Shown one piece after another: positions 23,369-31,521 of a stretch of 33,402 bases of DNA (the first letter of the stretch is position 1; the number at the start of each line of letters is the position of its first letter). The notes under the pieces were generated by a model. It had not been told where the DNA came from. It ran no database searches and saw only the letters and a program-made list of their open reading frames with translations. A program made the translations under genes and the position numbers. Source of the stretch: DATKAB01 sp964542745 (GTDB lineage: Bacteria > Eisenbacteria > RBG-16-71-46); contig CAZIVR010000034.1 of NCBI GenBank assembly GCA_964542745.1, forward strand, positions 1 through 33,402, given 5' to 3'.

Positions 23369-24141
23369 TTCTCCTTCGCCGCGAGGGCCTTCTCGGCCTC
23401 GGGCAGCAGGCGGGTGCGCACCCAGCCGTTGCGCGGGTTGGCCGCGAGCGCGAGGCGGTAGGCCTCGCGCGCGGCCGCGTGGTCCTTGAGCTTCATCGCG
23501 GCGCGGCCCTCCCAGAGGAAGGCCTCGTCGCGGCCCCAGTCGGGCGCGGTGGAATCGGACACCGTCTCCCGGGCGAACAGCGCCTGGGCCTCGCGAAACG
23601 TTTCGATTGCGGCCTTCGGGCTGCCCCCGAACAACGCGGGCTTGTGCAGGGTGCCGATGCCGTCGAGCAGCCGCACGCGGGGATTGTCGGGCGCGAGCTT
23701 GAGGGCGCGGCCGACGTTGGCGCCGCTCTGGGGGCCCAGCGTCATCGCCTGCGAGGGCTCGTACTCGACCAGCATGCCCTGCACCGACGCCTTGACCGCG
23801 AGGGCCTCGGCGAACCGGGAATCCGCGGCGAGCGCGCGGTCGAGCCGCTCGATCGCCTCCTGGGCGAACCGCACGGCCTGGCGCTTGTCCCGGGACAGCA
23901 TGAGGGCGCGCCAGGCGGCGACCCCGGTCCAGTACTGGAGCAGCGCCGAGCCGGGCTCGGCGTCGGCCATCGCGGCGAAGCGCGCGCGCACCGCCTGCAT
24001 GCCGTCGAGGTCGCCGTGGTCCATGGCCGACTGCAGGTCGCGGCGGGCGGAGGCGACCGCGGCGGGGTTGAGCGCGGAGGCGGTCGCGGGGAGCGCGGCC
24101 GCGCCGAGCCACGCGAGGAACAGGAGGGGAAGGATCTTCAT
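23365..24141 (-). CDS. Periplasmic TPR-type protein partnered with the TonB-dependent receptor
   Basis: 258 residues with a signal peptide (MKILPLLFLAWLGAAALPA, cleavage near ATASA). The mature chain is entirely alpha-helical with TPR-like helix pairs, for example AIERLDRALAADSRFAEALAVKA, here about 120-142, and a final repeat AAREAYRLALAANPRNGWV. Between them is an unusual segment with NPRVRLLDGIGTLHKPALFGG and DWGRDEAFLWEG. From memory, similar secreted TPR proteins sit beside TonB-dependent receptors in Bacteroidota; I cannot verify this here. The start ATG overlaps the LytS stop (24138-24141) and its stop overlaps the receptor start, so it is locked into the operon. A role in ligand capture, or in sensing between receptor and kinase, is inferred from this position. 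Confidence 0.85.
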   Translation of the reverse strand: MKILPLLFLAWLGAAALPATASALNPAAVASARRDLQSAMDHGDLDGMQAVRARFAAMADAEPGSALLQYWTGVAAWRALMLSRDKRQAVRFAQEAIERLDRALAADSRFAEALAVKASVQGMLVEYEPSQAMTLGPQSGANVGRALKLAPDNPRVRLLDGIGTLHKPALFGGSPKAAIETFREAQALFARETVSDSTAPDWGRDEAFLWEGRAAMKLKDHAAAREAYRLALAANPRNGWVRTRLLPEAEKALAAKEK

Positions 24142-25247
24142 GAGCGGTCTCCTCGGGCGGGCGGCGCCGGGGCGCCGGCCGCGGGGTGAATGGGGAACGA
24201 AAGCCGGACTTCGGTGCCGCCGGCGGGCGGCGTGACGATCTCGATCGCGTGCGGCGGGCCCGCGACGCGCAGGCGCTCGCGGACGGAGTGGAGCCCGAAG
24301 CCCTCGCCGCGCGGCCGCGCCGTGGGATCGAGTCCCGGGCCGTCGTCGGCGATCACCACGCGCAGCAGCGCGCCGTCGCGCCGCGCGGCGATCCGCAGCG
24401 TGCCGCCCTCGAGGCGCGAGCCCGTCCCGTGGTGCACGGCGTTCTCGACCAGCGGCTGGAGCAGCAGGCTCGGCACCATCACCGACTCCAGCCCCGGCTC
24501 GATGTCCTCGACGACCCGGAGGCGCTCGCCGAAGCGGGTGCGCTCGATCGCCAGCACGTCGCGCACGAAGGTCATCTCGTCGCCGAAGCGCGACAGCTCG
24601 CGCTCGGAGGCGCGCAGCGTGTAGCGGAACGCGTCCGCCAGCCGCGTCGTGGTCTCCTCGGCGGCGGCGGGCTGGGTCGCGATCAGCGAGGCGATGGAGT
24701 TGAGCGTGTTGAACAGGAAGTGCGGGTTGATCTGCGCGCGCAGGGCGCGCAGCTCGGCCTGGGCCAGCTCGGCGCGGGCCTGCTCCACGGCGCGGGCCCG
24801 GCTCACGGCGCGGCGGTAGAACACGCGCGCCATCGCGGCGGCCGAGAACAGCGCCACGAAGATGAGCGTGAACATGGTGGAGATGGCGATGGATCGCCAG
24901 CTCCCGAGGAAGCCCGGCATCAGGGTGAAGTGGATGATGATGCCGGCCGCGTACGAGCCCACCACGGCCATCCCCATGTACCAGGCCCCGACCCACCAGC
25001 CGGCGTCGTCGGAATCCTCGTCCACGCGCAGGCGCGGCTCGATGAAGTACGTGGTCACCCACATCGCGCTCCCGATCGAGAGCGCGAAGACCAGCGACAT
25101 CTTGTAGGCCTGCAGGAACGAGCCGAGCGACGCCCCGAACAGCGTGCCGAAGAACAGCGCGAAGGGAACCGCCCAGAGGGGCTGGACGATCAGCATGCGC
25201 AGCAGGCCTCGCAGCGGGCGCTTCGGGGTGGAGTCGGAAATGGGCAC
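24138..25247 (-). CDS. LytS/YehU-type membrane histidine kinase
   Basis: 369 residues from a GTG with an excellent AAAGGAG ribosome-binding site. Four helices (about 22-38, 46-68, 91-112 and 117-142) form the input domain, which includes a histidine within IIIHFTLMPGFLGS. A coiled segment (145-170) leads to the His_kinase (PF06580-type) domain with phosphoacceptor H176 in QINPHFLFNTLNSI. The HATPase domain has PLVENAVHHG, DDGPGL and GFGLHSVRERL. It is the probable partner of the LytTR regulator at the end of the run. The input domain is clearly homologous to that of the phosphatase encoded upstream. A TAGCTT hexamer 23 nt upstream could be a -10, so internal initiation is possible. Confidence 0.92.
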   Translation of the reverse strand: MPISDSTPKRPLRGLLRMLIVQPLWAVPFALFFGTLFGASLGSFLQAYKMSLVFALSIGSAMWVTTYFIEPRLRVDEDSDDAGWWVGAWYMGMAVVGSYAAGIIIHFTLMPGFLGSWRSIAISTMFTLIFVALFSAAAMARVFYRRAVSRARAVEQARAELAQAELRALRAQINPHFLFNTLNSIASLIATQPAAAEETTTRLADAFRYTLRASERELSRFGDEMTFVRDVLAIERTRFGERLRVVEDIEPGLESVMVPSLLLQPLVENAVHHGTGSRLEGGTLRIAARRDGALLRVVIADDGPGLDPTARPRGEGFGLHSVRERLRVAGPPHAIEIVTPPAGGTEVRLSFPIHPAAGAPAPPARGDRS

Positions 25248-25396
25248 GGCGGGCTCCTTTCTTGCCAGGAAGCTACGCGGGGGGCCGGCCGCCCGATACG
25301 CCGGACCCGACGAACGGTCGCGGGGAATGGATGGGCGGTCGGGGAGCGGGGATGGCGCGGGCCGCGGGGCCGGGCGCCGGGGGATCCCGCGGCGCG

Positions 25397-26620
25397 TCAG
25401 CCGGTGCGGGCGGGGCCGCCCGCCTCGTCCGGTTCGCGGACGCGGAGCACCATGAGCGTGATGTCGTCCCCCGCCTCGGTGCCGGCGAGGAAGGCGCGCA
25501 GCTCGGCGACGATCCGGTCGGCGACCTCGCGGGCGCTCAGGGTCTTGGGCAGGCCGGCGACCAGTTCGTAGAGGCGCTCCTCCCCGAACATGTCCCCGCC
25601 CGGGCCCACCGCCTCGCTCACGCCGTCGGTGTAGAACACCAGCCGGTCGCCCGGCCGGAGCATCACCGATTCCTCCTCGAAGACGGCGTCCTCGAGGATC
25701 CCGACCACCACGCCGCCGCGCACCAGGAACTCGCGCGGCCCCTGCTCCCGGAACACGACCGGGTAGTTGTGGCCCGCGTTCGAGAACGAGAGCCGGAGCG
25801 AATGCTCCTCGATCCGGGCGAGGAAGAACGTGGCGAACTGGCCCGGCTCGGTCGAGCCGTAGACCAGGCGGTTGATGTTGGCGAGGATCTCCGACACGGT
25901 GAGGGTCACGCCCGCCTGCGTGCGCAGCGACGCCTGAAGCATGGAGGTCAGGAGCGCGGCGGGGACGCCCTTGCCCGCGACGTCCGCGATCGCGAGCAGG
26001 TAGGAGCCGTCTCCCGCCGGAACCACGTCGTAGAAGTCGCCGCTCACCTCCTTCGAGGAGATGTTGAGCGCGTGCAGCTCGATGCGCGGGAGCTCGGGGA
26101 AGCGGGTGAGGAGGAACGACCGCTGGATGCGGCGCGCGAGGTTCAGCTCCTGCTCCGCGCGCGCCCGGTTGAGCGATTCGCGGTAGTAGAAGATCGCCAT
26201 GTTCACGCCGGTGAAGAGCGCCGCGAACAGCAGGGAATACATGCCGGCGATGACGAGCGCCCGGGCGCTCCCGAGGAAGCCGGGAATCACCCACAGGTGG
26301 ATGATCGCGGAGCACGCGTAGGACGCCACGATGCTCACCACCATGTAGTAGACGCCGTAGGTCCAGCCCGGCGTGCCCTCGCGAATCACGCCGCGCGCCT
26401 CGAGGGCGGGAATCAGGAGGAAGCGCGTGCCCCAGATCGCGAGCCCGATGCCGAACGCGAAGACGAGCGCGAGCTGGTACGCGCCGAGGTAGCTCGAGAA
26501 TCCGCCGCCGCCGAAGAGCGTGCCGAAGAACAGGGCGAAGGGGATCGAGAGCAGGGGCTGCTGCCAGATCAGCCGCAGGAACTGGCGCGCGGCCCCGGAC
26601 GGCCGCCGGGCGTGGCTCAT
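25397..26620 (-). CDS. Membrane-anchored SpoIIE/RsbU-type PP2C phosphatase
   Basis: 407 residues. The N-terminus has four helices (about 22-38, 46-70, 88-112 and 118-146) with the same landmarks as the adjacent LytS kinase: IPFALFFGTLFG, SYACSAIIHLWVIPGFLGS and a YRESLNRARAEQE coil. The cytoplasmic output is a PPM phosphatase domain with metal ligands in SGDFYDV (D195) and IADVAGKG (D213), the FSNAGHNYP strand and a terminal AGDDITLMVL. RsbU-like enzymes dephosphorylate anti-sigma antagonists, but none is encoded nearby. The ATG is preceded by GAGGAGG. The 149-bp gap to the LytS gene is the largest inside this cassette. The upstream neighbour is pdxH (91-bp gap). Confidence 0.92.
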   Translation of the reverse strand: MSHARRPSGAARQFLRLIWQQPLLSIPFALFFGTLFGGGGFSSYLGAYQLALVFAFGIGLAIWGTRFLLIPALEARGVIREGTPGWTYGVYYMVVSIVASYACSAIIHLWVIPGFLGSARALVIAGMYSLLFAALFTGVNMAIFYYRESLNRARAEQELNLARRIQRSFLLTRFPELPRIELHALNISSKEVSGDFYDVVPAGDGSYLLAIADVAGKGVPAALLTSMLQASLRTQAGVTLTVSEILANINRLVYGSTEPGQFATFFLARIEEHSLRLSFSNAGHNYPVVFREQGPREFLVRGGVVVGILEDAVFEEESVMLRPGDRLVFYTDGVSEAVGPGGDMFGEERLYELVAGLPKTLSAREVADRIVAELRAFLAGTEAGDDITLMVLRVREPDEAGGPARTG

Positions 26621-26711
26621 GGGTGGTCCTCCTCGCGCGGGAGCCTGCCGCACGCGTGGCGGCGGGGGGGAGCGGATCCCGACGGGTGGTCGCGACGGCC
26701 GGTCGAACGGT

Positions 26712-27344
26712 TCACGGAGCCAGCCGTTCGATCCGCCACCGATCCCCCTCGAGGCGGTAGCGCAGCCGGTCGTGCAGCCGGTCCTCGCCGTGCTGCCAGA
26801 ACTCGACCGCGTCGGGCTCGAGCCGGAATCCTCCCCAGCGCGCTGGCCGGGGGGGCGGGCTGGCGGGATGGAGCGCGCGGAGCCGTGCGACTTCGGCCTC
26901 GAGGAACGCGCGGTCGGGGATCACCTCGCTCTGGGGCGAGGCGGCGGCTGCGAACCGGCTCCCGGGCGGCCGGGTCGCGAAGTAGGCGTCGGACTCGGCG
27001 TCCGGGACGCGATGCACCGGGCCCTCGGCGCGCACCTGCCGCCCGATCTCCCGCCAGTGAAGGACCAGCGCCGCCCGCGGCCGGTCCGCGAGGTCGCGTC
27101 CCTTGCGGCTGTCGAAGTGCGTGAAGAAGCGGAATCCGCGCGCGTCCGCCCCCTTGAGGAGCACCATCCGGACCGAGGGAGCGCCCCGTGCGGAAACGGT
27201 CGCGAGCGCCATCGCGTCGGGTTCGCGCACGTCCCGGCGCTCCGCGTCCGCGTACCACGAGTCGAACTGGCTCATGGGGTCGGGGGCGAAAGCGGCGGGA
27301 TCGAGCGGCGCGTGGGGCGGCGGGAGCGTGGACACGGCGGGCAT
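26712..27344 (-). CDS. pdxH: Pyridoxamine/pyridoxine 5'-phosphate oxidase
   Basis: 210 residues, the normal length. It oxidises PNP or PMP to pyridoxal 5'-phosphate with FMN and oxygen. FMN- and substrate-binding segments are present in order: AMALATVSARGAPSVRMVLLK (44-64), FFTHFDSRKG (73-82), an arginine-rich RQVRAEG (102-108) and the C-terminal signature WGGFRLEPDAVEFWQ (170-184) then RLHDRLRY. One detail departs from E. coli: the residue after EFWQ is His instead of Gly. The start at 27344 gives the usual short arm before the first conserved block. A TAGGAT overlaps this start, so an internal start at Met24 cannot be excluded. It sits in the minus-strand run between two signalling genes, with no obvious functional link. 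Confidence 0.93.
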   Translation of the reverse strand: MPAVSTLPPPHAPLDPAAFAPDPMSQFDSWYADAERRDVREPDAMALATVSARGAPSVRMVLLKGADARGFRFFTHFDSRKGRDLADRPRAALVLHWREIGRQVRAEGPVHRVPDAESDAYFATRPPGSRFAAAASPQSEVIPDRAFLEAEVARLRALHPASPPPRPARWGGFRLEPDAVEFWQHGEDRLHDRLRYRLEGDRWRIERLAP

Positions 27345-27386
27345 CCTAGCCGTCCCGGCGGCGCCGGGCGAAACGGCCGGCGGGGT

Positions 27387-29207
27387 TCAGGCGGCGGCGC
27401 GGTGCTCCGTGGCGGCCTCGAGCGGCAGCACCAGGGTGAAGCAGCTGCCCTGTCCCGGGGCGCTCCGGACGCCGAGCGTGCCCCCGTGCGCCTCGGCCAC
27501 CCCGCGGGCGATCGAGAGCCCGAGCCCGAGGCCCGCCGAGCGGAACTCGAGCCGGTTCGACGAGTGGTGGTGCATCACCTCGTGGCCGGCGGCGCCCCGT
27601 TCGAGCAGGCCCGACTGGCGGTCCTCGGAGATCCCGATCCCGTTGTCGCGAACCTCGAGCTCCAGCCGGCCGGCGCGCCAGCGCGCCTCCACCTCGACGC
27701 GACCGCCGTCGGGGGTGAAGCGGATCCCGTTGGTGACCAGGTTGAGCAGCGCGAGGCCGAGGCGGGCGCGGTCGGCGTTCACCCGGGGCACGTCCTCGCC
27801 GACCGTCCCCGAGAGCGACACCATCCGGCCCGGGGCGGCCTCGCGCGCGAGCAGGATCGTCTCCTCGACCAGCAGGCCGACGTCCGTCTCCTCGAGCTGG
27901 AGCACCAGGCGCTCGTTCTGGATCTGGGCGACCCGGGTGGCGTTCTCCGCGATGCGGGCCAGCGACGCGACGCTCCGCTGGATGGCCTCGAGGGCCTCGC
28001 GCTGGTCGTCCGAAACCGGCCCGATGTAGCCGCCCAGCATCAGTTCCTGGAATCCCTTGATGACGCTGATCGGCGTGCGCAGCTCGTGCGAGGCGAGGCT
28101 GATGAATTCCGTTTTCGCGCGCGCCACCTCTTCGAGGCTGCTCACGTAGGCCCGCTGCCGCTGCCGCATCTCGCGGAAGCGGTTGGCGAGGTAGCCGATC
28201 TCGTCGCTGCCGCCGACCTCGAGCGGGTAGTCGTAATCCCCGCGCTCCATGGCCTCCGCGGAGCGCACGATCTGCTGGACGGGAGCGAGGATGCGCTCCG
28301 AGATCAGCCATCCGGCGAGGATCGCCGCGGCGAGCGCCACGAAACCGAGGGCGATGAGGAGCCCCTGGATGTCGTGAAGGTGACGCGTCTCCTCGGTGAG
28401 CGACCGCTGCATCACGTAGCGCTGGGGAACGCCCCGGACCGCGGCCGGCAGGGGCCGGGCCAGCGTGAGGTAGACGTCCCCCCGGGTGCGGACGTCGAGG
28501 ATGCTGGCGGTGCCCTCGCCGGTGCCGCGCATCAGCCGGGGAATCGCGGTCACCAGCGCGGAGCGGTCGTCCGGGTCCTCGAGGGTGCTGGCCGACACCG
28601 TGGAACCCGACAGGAACGTCACCTCGCTGCGGGTGAAGGAGCGCAGCCGGCCCGCCAGGTCCGCCCCGATGCGCGAGCCGAGCAGCAGGGCCCCGATCAC
28701 GCGGCCCCCCGCGATCACGGGGGTGGCCGCGGCCTGGAAGTGCGCCCCGGCCTCGCTCGCCACCACGCCCTGCGCGCGCCCGCGCAGGGCCTCGCGCGCG
28801 AGATCGAGCGCGGCGGCGTCCGAGAGCGTCTCCCGGCCCACCGACGCCAGCACGCGGCCCTCGGCGTCGAGGACCTCGAAGAAGTCGGCGTCGGCCAGCG
28901 CGTTGAAGTCACGGGCCACGCCCGCCACCGTCGCCTGCATCTGCGGGTCGTCGTGGCGCCCGGGGAGCGTGAGGACCGAGAAGAACTTCGGGTCGTGCGC
29001 GATGATCTGGGCCTCGATCTCGAGCGTGCGGGCCCGCGCCGCGAGCATGCTCTCGAACACGTCGGAGGAGCGCCGCAGGTCGTCCCGGATGCCGCGGTGC
29101 ACCCGCTCGGTCAGGGTGCGATGGACGGTCCACAGCGTGGCGACCGCGAGCGCCGCGATCGGGATCGCGGCGATCATCACCAGCTTGAGGCGCAGCGGGA
29201 GGCGCAT
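27387..29207 (-). CDS. Membrane sensor histidine kinase with extracytoplasmic Cache-like domain and HAMP
   Basis: 606 residues. Helix 1 (about 9-28) and helix 2 (about 281-302) flank a ~250-residue periplasmic domain resembling a double Cache sensor (DFFEVLDAEGRVLASVG, then VIAGGRVIGALLLGSRI). A HAMP domain (about 300-352) and HisKA follow, with phosphoacceptor H374 in ISLASHELRTPISVIKG. The HATPase domain has NLVTNGIRFTPDGG, DNGIGI and GLGLGLSIARG. The stretch before the G2 box is a His-rich HEVMHHHSSN, a variant I have seen in other kinases, so I do not read it as a metal site by itself. The gene starts 5 nt after the cupredoxin stop, a tight pair. No response regulator is adjacent; the nearest are the LytTR and SpoIIE-type regulators. 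Confidence 0.92.
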   Translation of the reverse strand: MRLPLRLKLVMIAAIPIAALAVATLWTVHRTLTERVHRGIRDDLRRSSDVFESMLAARARTLEIEAQIIAHDPKFFSVLTLPGRHDDPQMQATVAGVARDFNALADADFFEVLDAEGRVLASVGRETLSDAAALDLAREALRGRAQGVVASEAGAHFQAAATPVIAGGRVIGALLLGSRIGADLAGRLRSFTRSEVTFLSGSTVSASTLEDPDDRSALVTAIPRLMRGTGEGTASILDVRTRGDVYLTLARPLPAAVRGVPQRYVMQRSLTEETRHLHDIQGLLIALGFVALAAAILAGWLISERILAPVQQIVRSAEAMERGDYDYPLEVGGSDEIGYLANRFREMRQRQRAYVSSLEEVARAKTEFISLASHELRTPISVIKGFQELMLGGYIGPVSDDQREALEAIQRSVASLARIAENATRVAQIQNERLVLQLEETDVGLLVEETILLAREAAPGRMVSLSGTVGEDVPRVNADRARLGLALLNLVTNGIRFTPDGGRVEVEARWRAGRLELEVRDNGIGISEDRQSGLLERGAAGHEVMHHHSSNRLEFRSAGLGLGLSIARGVAEAHGGTLGVRSAPGQGSCFTLVLPLEAATEHRAAA

Positions 29208-29212
29208 CGCCG

Positions 29213-29884
29213 CTAGCCGTCGAGGTCGAGCGTCAGTTCACCCGAGGCGGGCACCCGCACCGTCCTGCGGATCTCGGTCCGGTCGGGGTGCCACACATGC
29301 AGCGTGTACTCGCCGCCCGGGACCGGCGGGAGGGCGTAGCGCCCGGCCGGGTCCGGCTGCGTGAAGGCGCGGCTCGGGAGCACCAGCACGAACGCCTCCA
29401 TGTTGGAGTGGATGTCGCAGTAGACGTTCACCAGCCCCGGCTTGTCGAAGATCACGCTCTTCGACGCCCCGCGCGGGTACTTGCCGAGATCGAAGCGCTT
29501 GACCGGGGAGGCGCTGAAGACGTTGTGGAAGATCGGGTCCATGTTCGGAAAGTCCACGGCGGTGCCGACCGCGACCGGGAGCACGCGCGGCATGAAGCAC
29601 TGGTCCTTCTGGGCGAGGCGCGGCCGCCGGCGATCCGCCACGGAGTCGGGAGCCGCCTTCGCGCCCTCGAGCCACACGACCGCGTCGTGGACCGCGCCGT
29701 GGGCCATGGCCTTCGCCGAAGCCATCGAGGAGGCGCGGCCGGGGTAGGCGTTGACGGCGGCGGCCACGGGGCCGCCGGCCGCGAGGCGCAGCGTGCCGCG
29801 CACCACGCCGGGCGAGGCCGGAGTGGCGAGGAACGCGATCGGGATCACGGCCGCGACGAGGCGGCCGAGGGGACGGACGGACAT
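29213..29884 (-). CDS. Secreted cupredoxin-like protein with type 1 copper ligands
   Basis: 223 residues from the ATG at 29884 (a TTG 15 nt upstream is less likely). The signal peptide has a hydrophobic core at 9-21. Residues 27-75 form a small beta domain, and the cupredoxin core (about 65-170) has DFPNMDPIFHNVFS and VYCDIHSNMEAFV. These supply a complete type 1 copper set: H120, C156, H159 and M162 in C-x2-H-x2-M spacing. A C-terminal carboxypeptidase-regulatory-like sandwich (175-223) follows. It should be a periplasmic or surface blue-copper electron carrier, similar in layout to plastocyanin-like proteins annotated near methylamine-utilisation genes. The 5-nt gap to the Cache kinase suggests a shared transcript and possibly a shared signal. 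The 200-bp gap to gcdH shows no clear promoter. Confidence 0.85.
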   Translation of the reverse strand: MSVRPLGRLVAAVIPIAFLATPASPGVVRGTLRLAAGGPVAAAVNAYPGRASSMASAKAMAHGAVHDAVVWLEGAKAAPDSVADRRRPRLAQKDQCFMPRVLPVAVGTAVDFPNMDPIFHNVFSASPVKRFDLGKYPRGASKSVIFDKPGLVNVYCDIHSNMEAFVLVLPSRAFTQPDPAGRYALPPVPGGEYTLHVWHPDRTEIRRTVRVPASGELTLDLDG

Positions 29885-30084
29885 GCGCAACCACCCCAAG
29901 AGGGTCCGGGCGGGAGCCGGAGCGCCTCTCCGGGATCCGCCTGCCTCGTTTTCGGCCCCCGAACCGCCGGGCTTGAGGGGTGCGGAGGCCCGCCGGGCGG
30001 CCGGACGCGGGGAGGGCGGGGCGGCACCGCGGCCCGGCCCTCACGGGGTGCCGGGGCGCCGGCCGGCCCGGGGGCCGCCGCGCC

Positions 30085-31272
30085 CTAGCGGTAGGCCGCG
30101 AGCCCCGTCACCGCCTCGCCGAGCACGAGGGTGTGGATGTTGTGCGTACCCTCGTAGGTCTTCACCGACTCGAGGTTGCACATGTGACGCATGACCGGGT
30201 ACTCGGCGGTGATGCCGTTCGCGCCCAGCACGTCGCGCGCGCGGCGCGCGATGTCGAGGGCGATCTCGCAGTTGTTGCGCTTGGCGAGCGAGACCTGCTC
30301 GGGCTTGAGCGTGCCGCGCTCCTTCATGCGACCGAGCTGCACGCACAGGAGCTGCGCCTTGGTGATCTCGGTGAGCATGTCGGCCAGTTCCGCCTGCACG
30401 AGCTGGTACGACCCGATCGGCTTGCCGAACATGATCCGGCTCTTCGAGTACTCGGCGGCGGCGTGGAAGCACGCCATCGCGGAGCCCACCACGCCGAAGG
30501 CGATGCCGAAGCGGGCCTGCGTGAGGCAGCCGAGCGGGCCCTTGAGCCCCGACACGTTGGGGAGCAGCGTGTCCTCGGGCGTGAACACGTCCTGGAGGAT
30601 CAGCTCACTCGTGACCGAGGCGCGCAGCGAGTGCTTGCGCTTCTGCTCGGGGGCGCTGAACCCCTTGGACTTCGTGTCCACGACGAACCCGCGGATCACC
30701 TCGCGGCCCGCCGCCTCGTCCTTGAGCTTGGCCCACACGATCGCGAGGTGCGCCACCGTGCCGTTCGTGATCCACATCTTGGCGCCGTTCAGCACGTAGC
30801 CGCCGTCCACCTTCTTCGCGCGCGTGATCATGCCGCCCGGGTCCGAGCCGAAGTCGGGCTCGGTGAGCCCGAAGCAGCCGATCAGCTCGCCCTTCGCGAG
30901 CCCCGGCAGCCACCGCATGCGCTGCTCCTCGGTGCCGTAGGCGAAGATCGGGTACATCACCAGCGAGCCCTGCACCGAGGCGAACGACCGCAGTCCCGAG
31001 TCGCCGCGCTCCAGCTCCTGCATGGCGATGCCGTAGGCGGTGGCCGAGACGCCGGCGCACCCGTACTTCTCGGGGAGCGAGGCGCCGAGCAGCCCCATCT
31101 GCGCGACCTCGGGAATCACCTCGGCCGGGAAATAGCCCTCCTCATAGGCCTCCTCGACCAGCGGCAGGTAGCGCTCCTCGACCCAGTCGCGCACGTGGTC
31201 GCGGATCTGGATCTCGTCTTCGGTGAGCAGCGAATCCACTTCGTAGAAATCCACGCCGGTGAAGCGGGCCAT
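30085..31272 (-). CDS. gcdH: Glutaryl-CoA dehydrogenase (acyl-CoA dehydrogenase family)
   Basis: 395 residues. The FAD enzyme oxidises and decarboxylates glutaryl-CoA to crotonyl-CoA in lysine, hydroxylysine and tryptophan breakdown. Acyl-CoA dehydrogenase blocks are clear: CFGLTEPDFGSDPGGM, YVLNGAKMWITNG, the RIMFGKPIGSYQLVQ helix and DVLGANGITAEYPVMRH. The C-terminal TYEGTHNIHTLVLG (catalytic Glu about E374) is the form seen in glutaryl-CoA dehydrogenases, in contrast to the usual IYEGTSEIQ of other members. The ATG has AAGGAG at ideal spacing, with a good promoter about 80 nt upstream. No electron-transfer flavoprotein or other lysine-pathway gene is visible. Subfamily assignment rests on the C-terminal motif and overall pattern. 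Confidence 0.88.
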   Translation of the reverse strand: MARFTGVDFYEVDSLLTEDEIQIRDHVRDWVEERYLPLVEEAYEEGYFPAEVIPEVAQMGLLGASLPEKYGCAGVSATAYGIAMQELERGDSGLRSFASVQGSLVMYPIFAYGTEEQRMRWLPGLAKGELIGCFGLTEPDFGSDPGGMITRAKKVDGGYVLNGAKMWITNGTVAHLAIVWAKLKDEAAGREVIRGFVVDTKSKGFSAPEQKRKHSLRASVTSELILQDVFTPEDTLLPNVSGLKGPLGCLTQARFGIAFGVVGSAMACFHAAAEYSKSRIMFGKPIGSYQLVQAELADMLTEITKAQLLCVQLGRMKERGTLKPEQVSLAKRNNCEIALDIARRARDVLGANGITAEYPVMRHMCNLESVKTYEGTHNIHTLVLGEAVTGLAAYR

Positions 31273-31359
31273 GCGGAGCTCCTTGAGGGCGGTGCCGCGC
31301 GCCGGGGGCGCGCCGGGGCGGCGGGGCCGCCGGGCTGTGGGTGCGGAAAGTCGGGCGGG

Positions 31360-31389
31360 AGTATAGGAGCCGGGCCGGGGGAATCCCAA
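31360..31389 (-). promoter_or_regulatory. Sigma70-like promoter of gcdH
   Basis: On the minus strand, -35 TTGGGA (31389-31384), an 18-bp spacer and -10 TATACT (31365-31360), followed by CCCGCC. The leader would be about 80 nt. It lies in the 249-bp divergent gap shared with the transpeptidase gene. Confidence 0.55.
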
Positions 31390-31472
31390 CCCGCGCGGGC
31401 GGCCGGCCCCGCCTCGCGCCCGGCGCGGCGGGCACGGCCCCGCCCGGCTGGCCCGGCGCGCCCGGTCGGGGC

Positions 31473-31478
31473 TACTGT
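31473..31478 (+). promoter_or_regulatory. Candidate -10 element (TACTGT) for the transpeptidase gene
   Basis: TACTGT followed by TCCGCC lies 43 nt before the ATG at 31522 and matches the TANNNT plus C-rich pattern. No recognisable -35 is seen 16-18 bp upstream. Confidence 0.35.
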
Positions 31479-31521
31479 TCCGCCCCATGAGCGTCGCCAC
31501 GCCGACCGGAGGAAACCCGCC

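Noticed and set aside
27590..27640. His-rich HEVMHHHSSN loop of the Cache kinase as a copper-binding site
   Set aside because: Similar HH-S segments before the G2 box occur in other histidine kinases without metal roles, so the sequence alone does not support it.
2193..31272. Kynureninase-like enzyme and glutaryl-CoA dehydrogenase as parts of one tryptophan-catabolic pathway
   Set aside because: They are ~27 kb apart on opposite strands with no intermediate enzymes, and the kynureninase activity itself is unproven.
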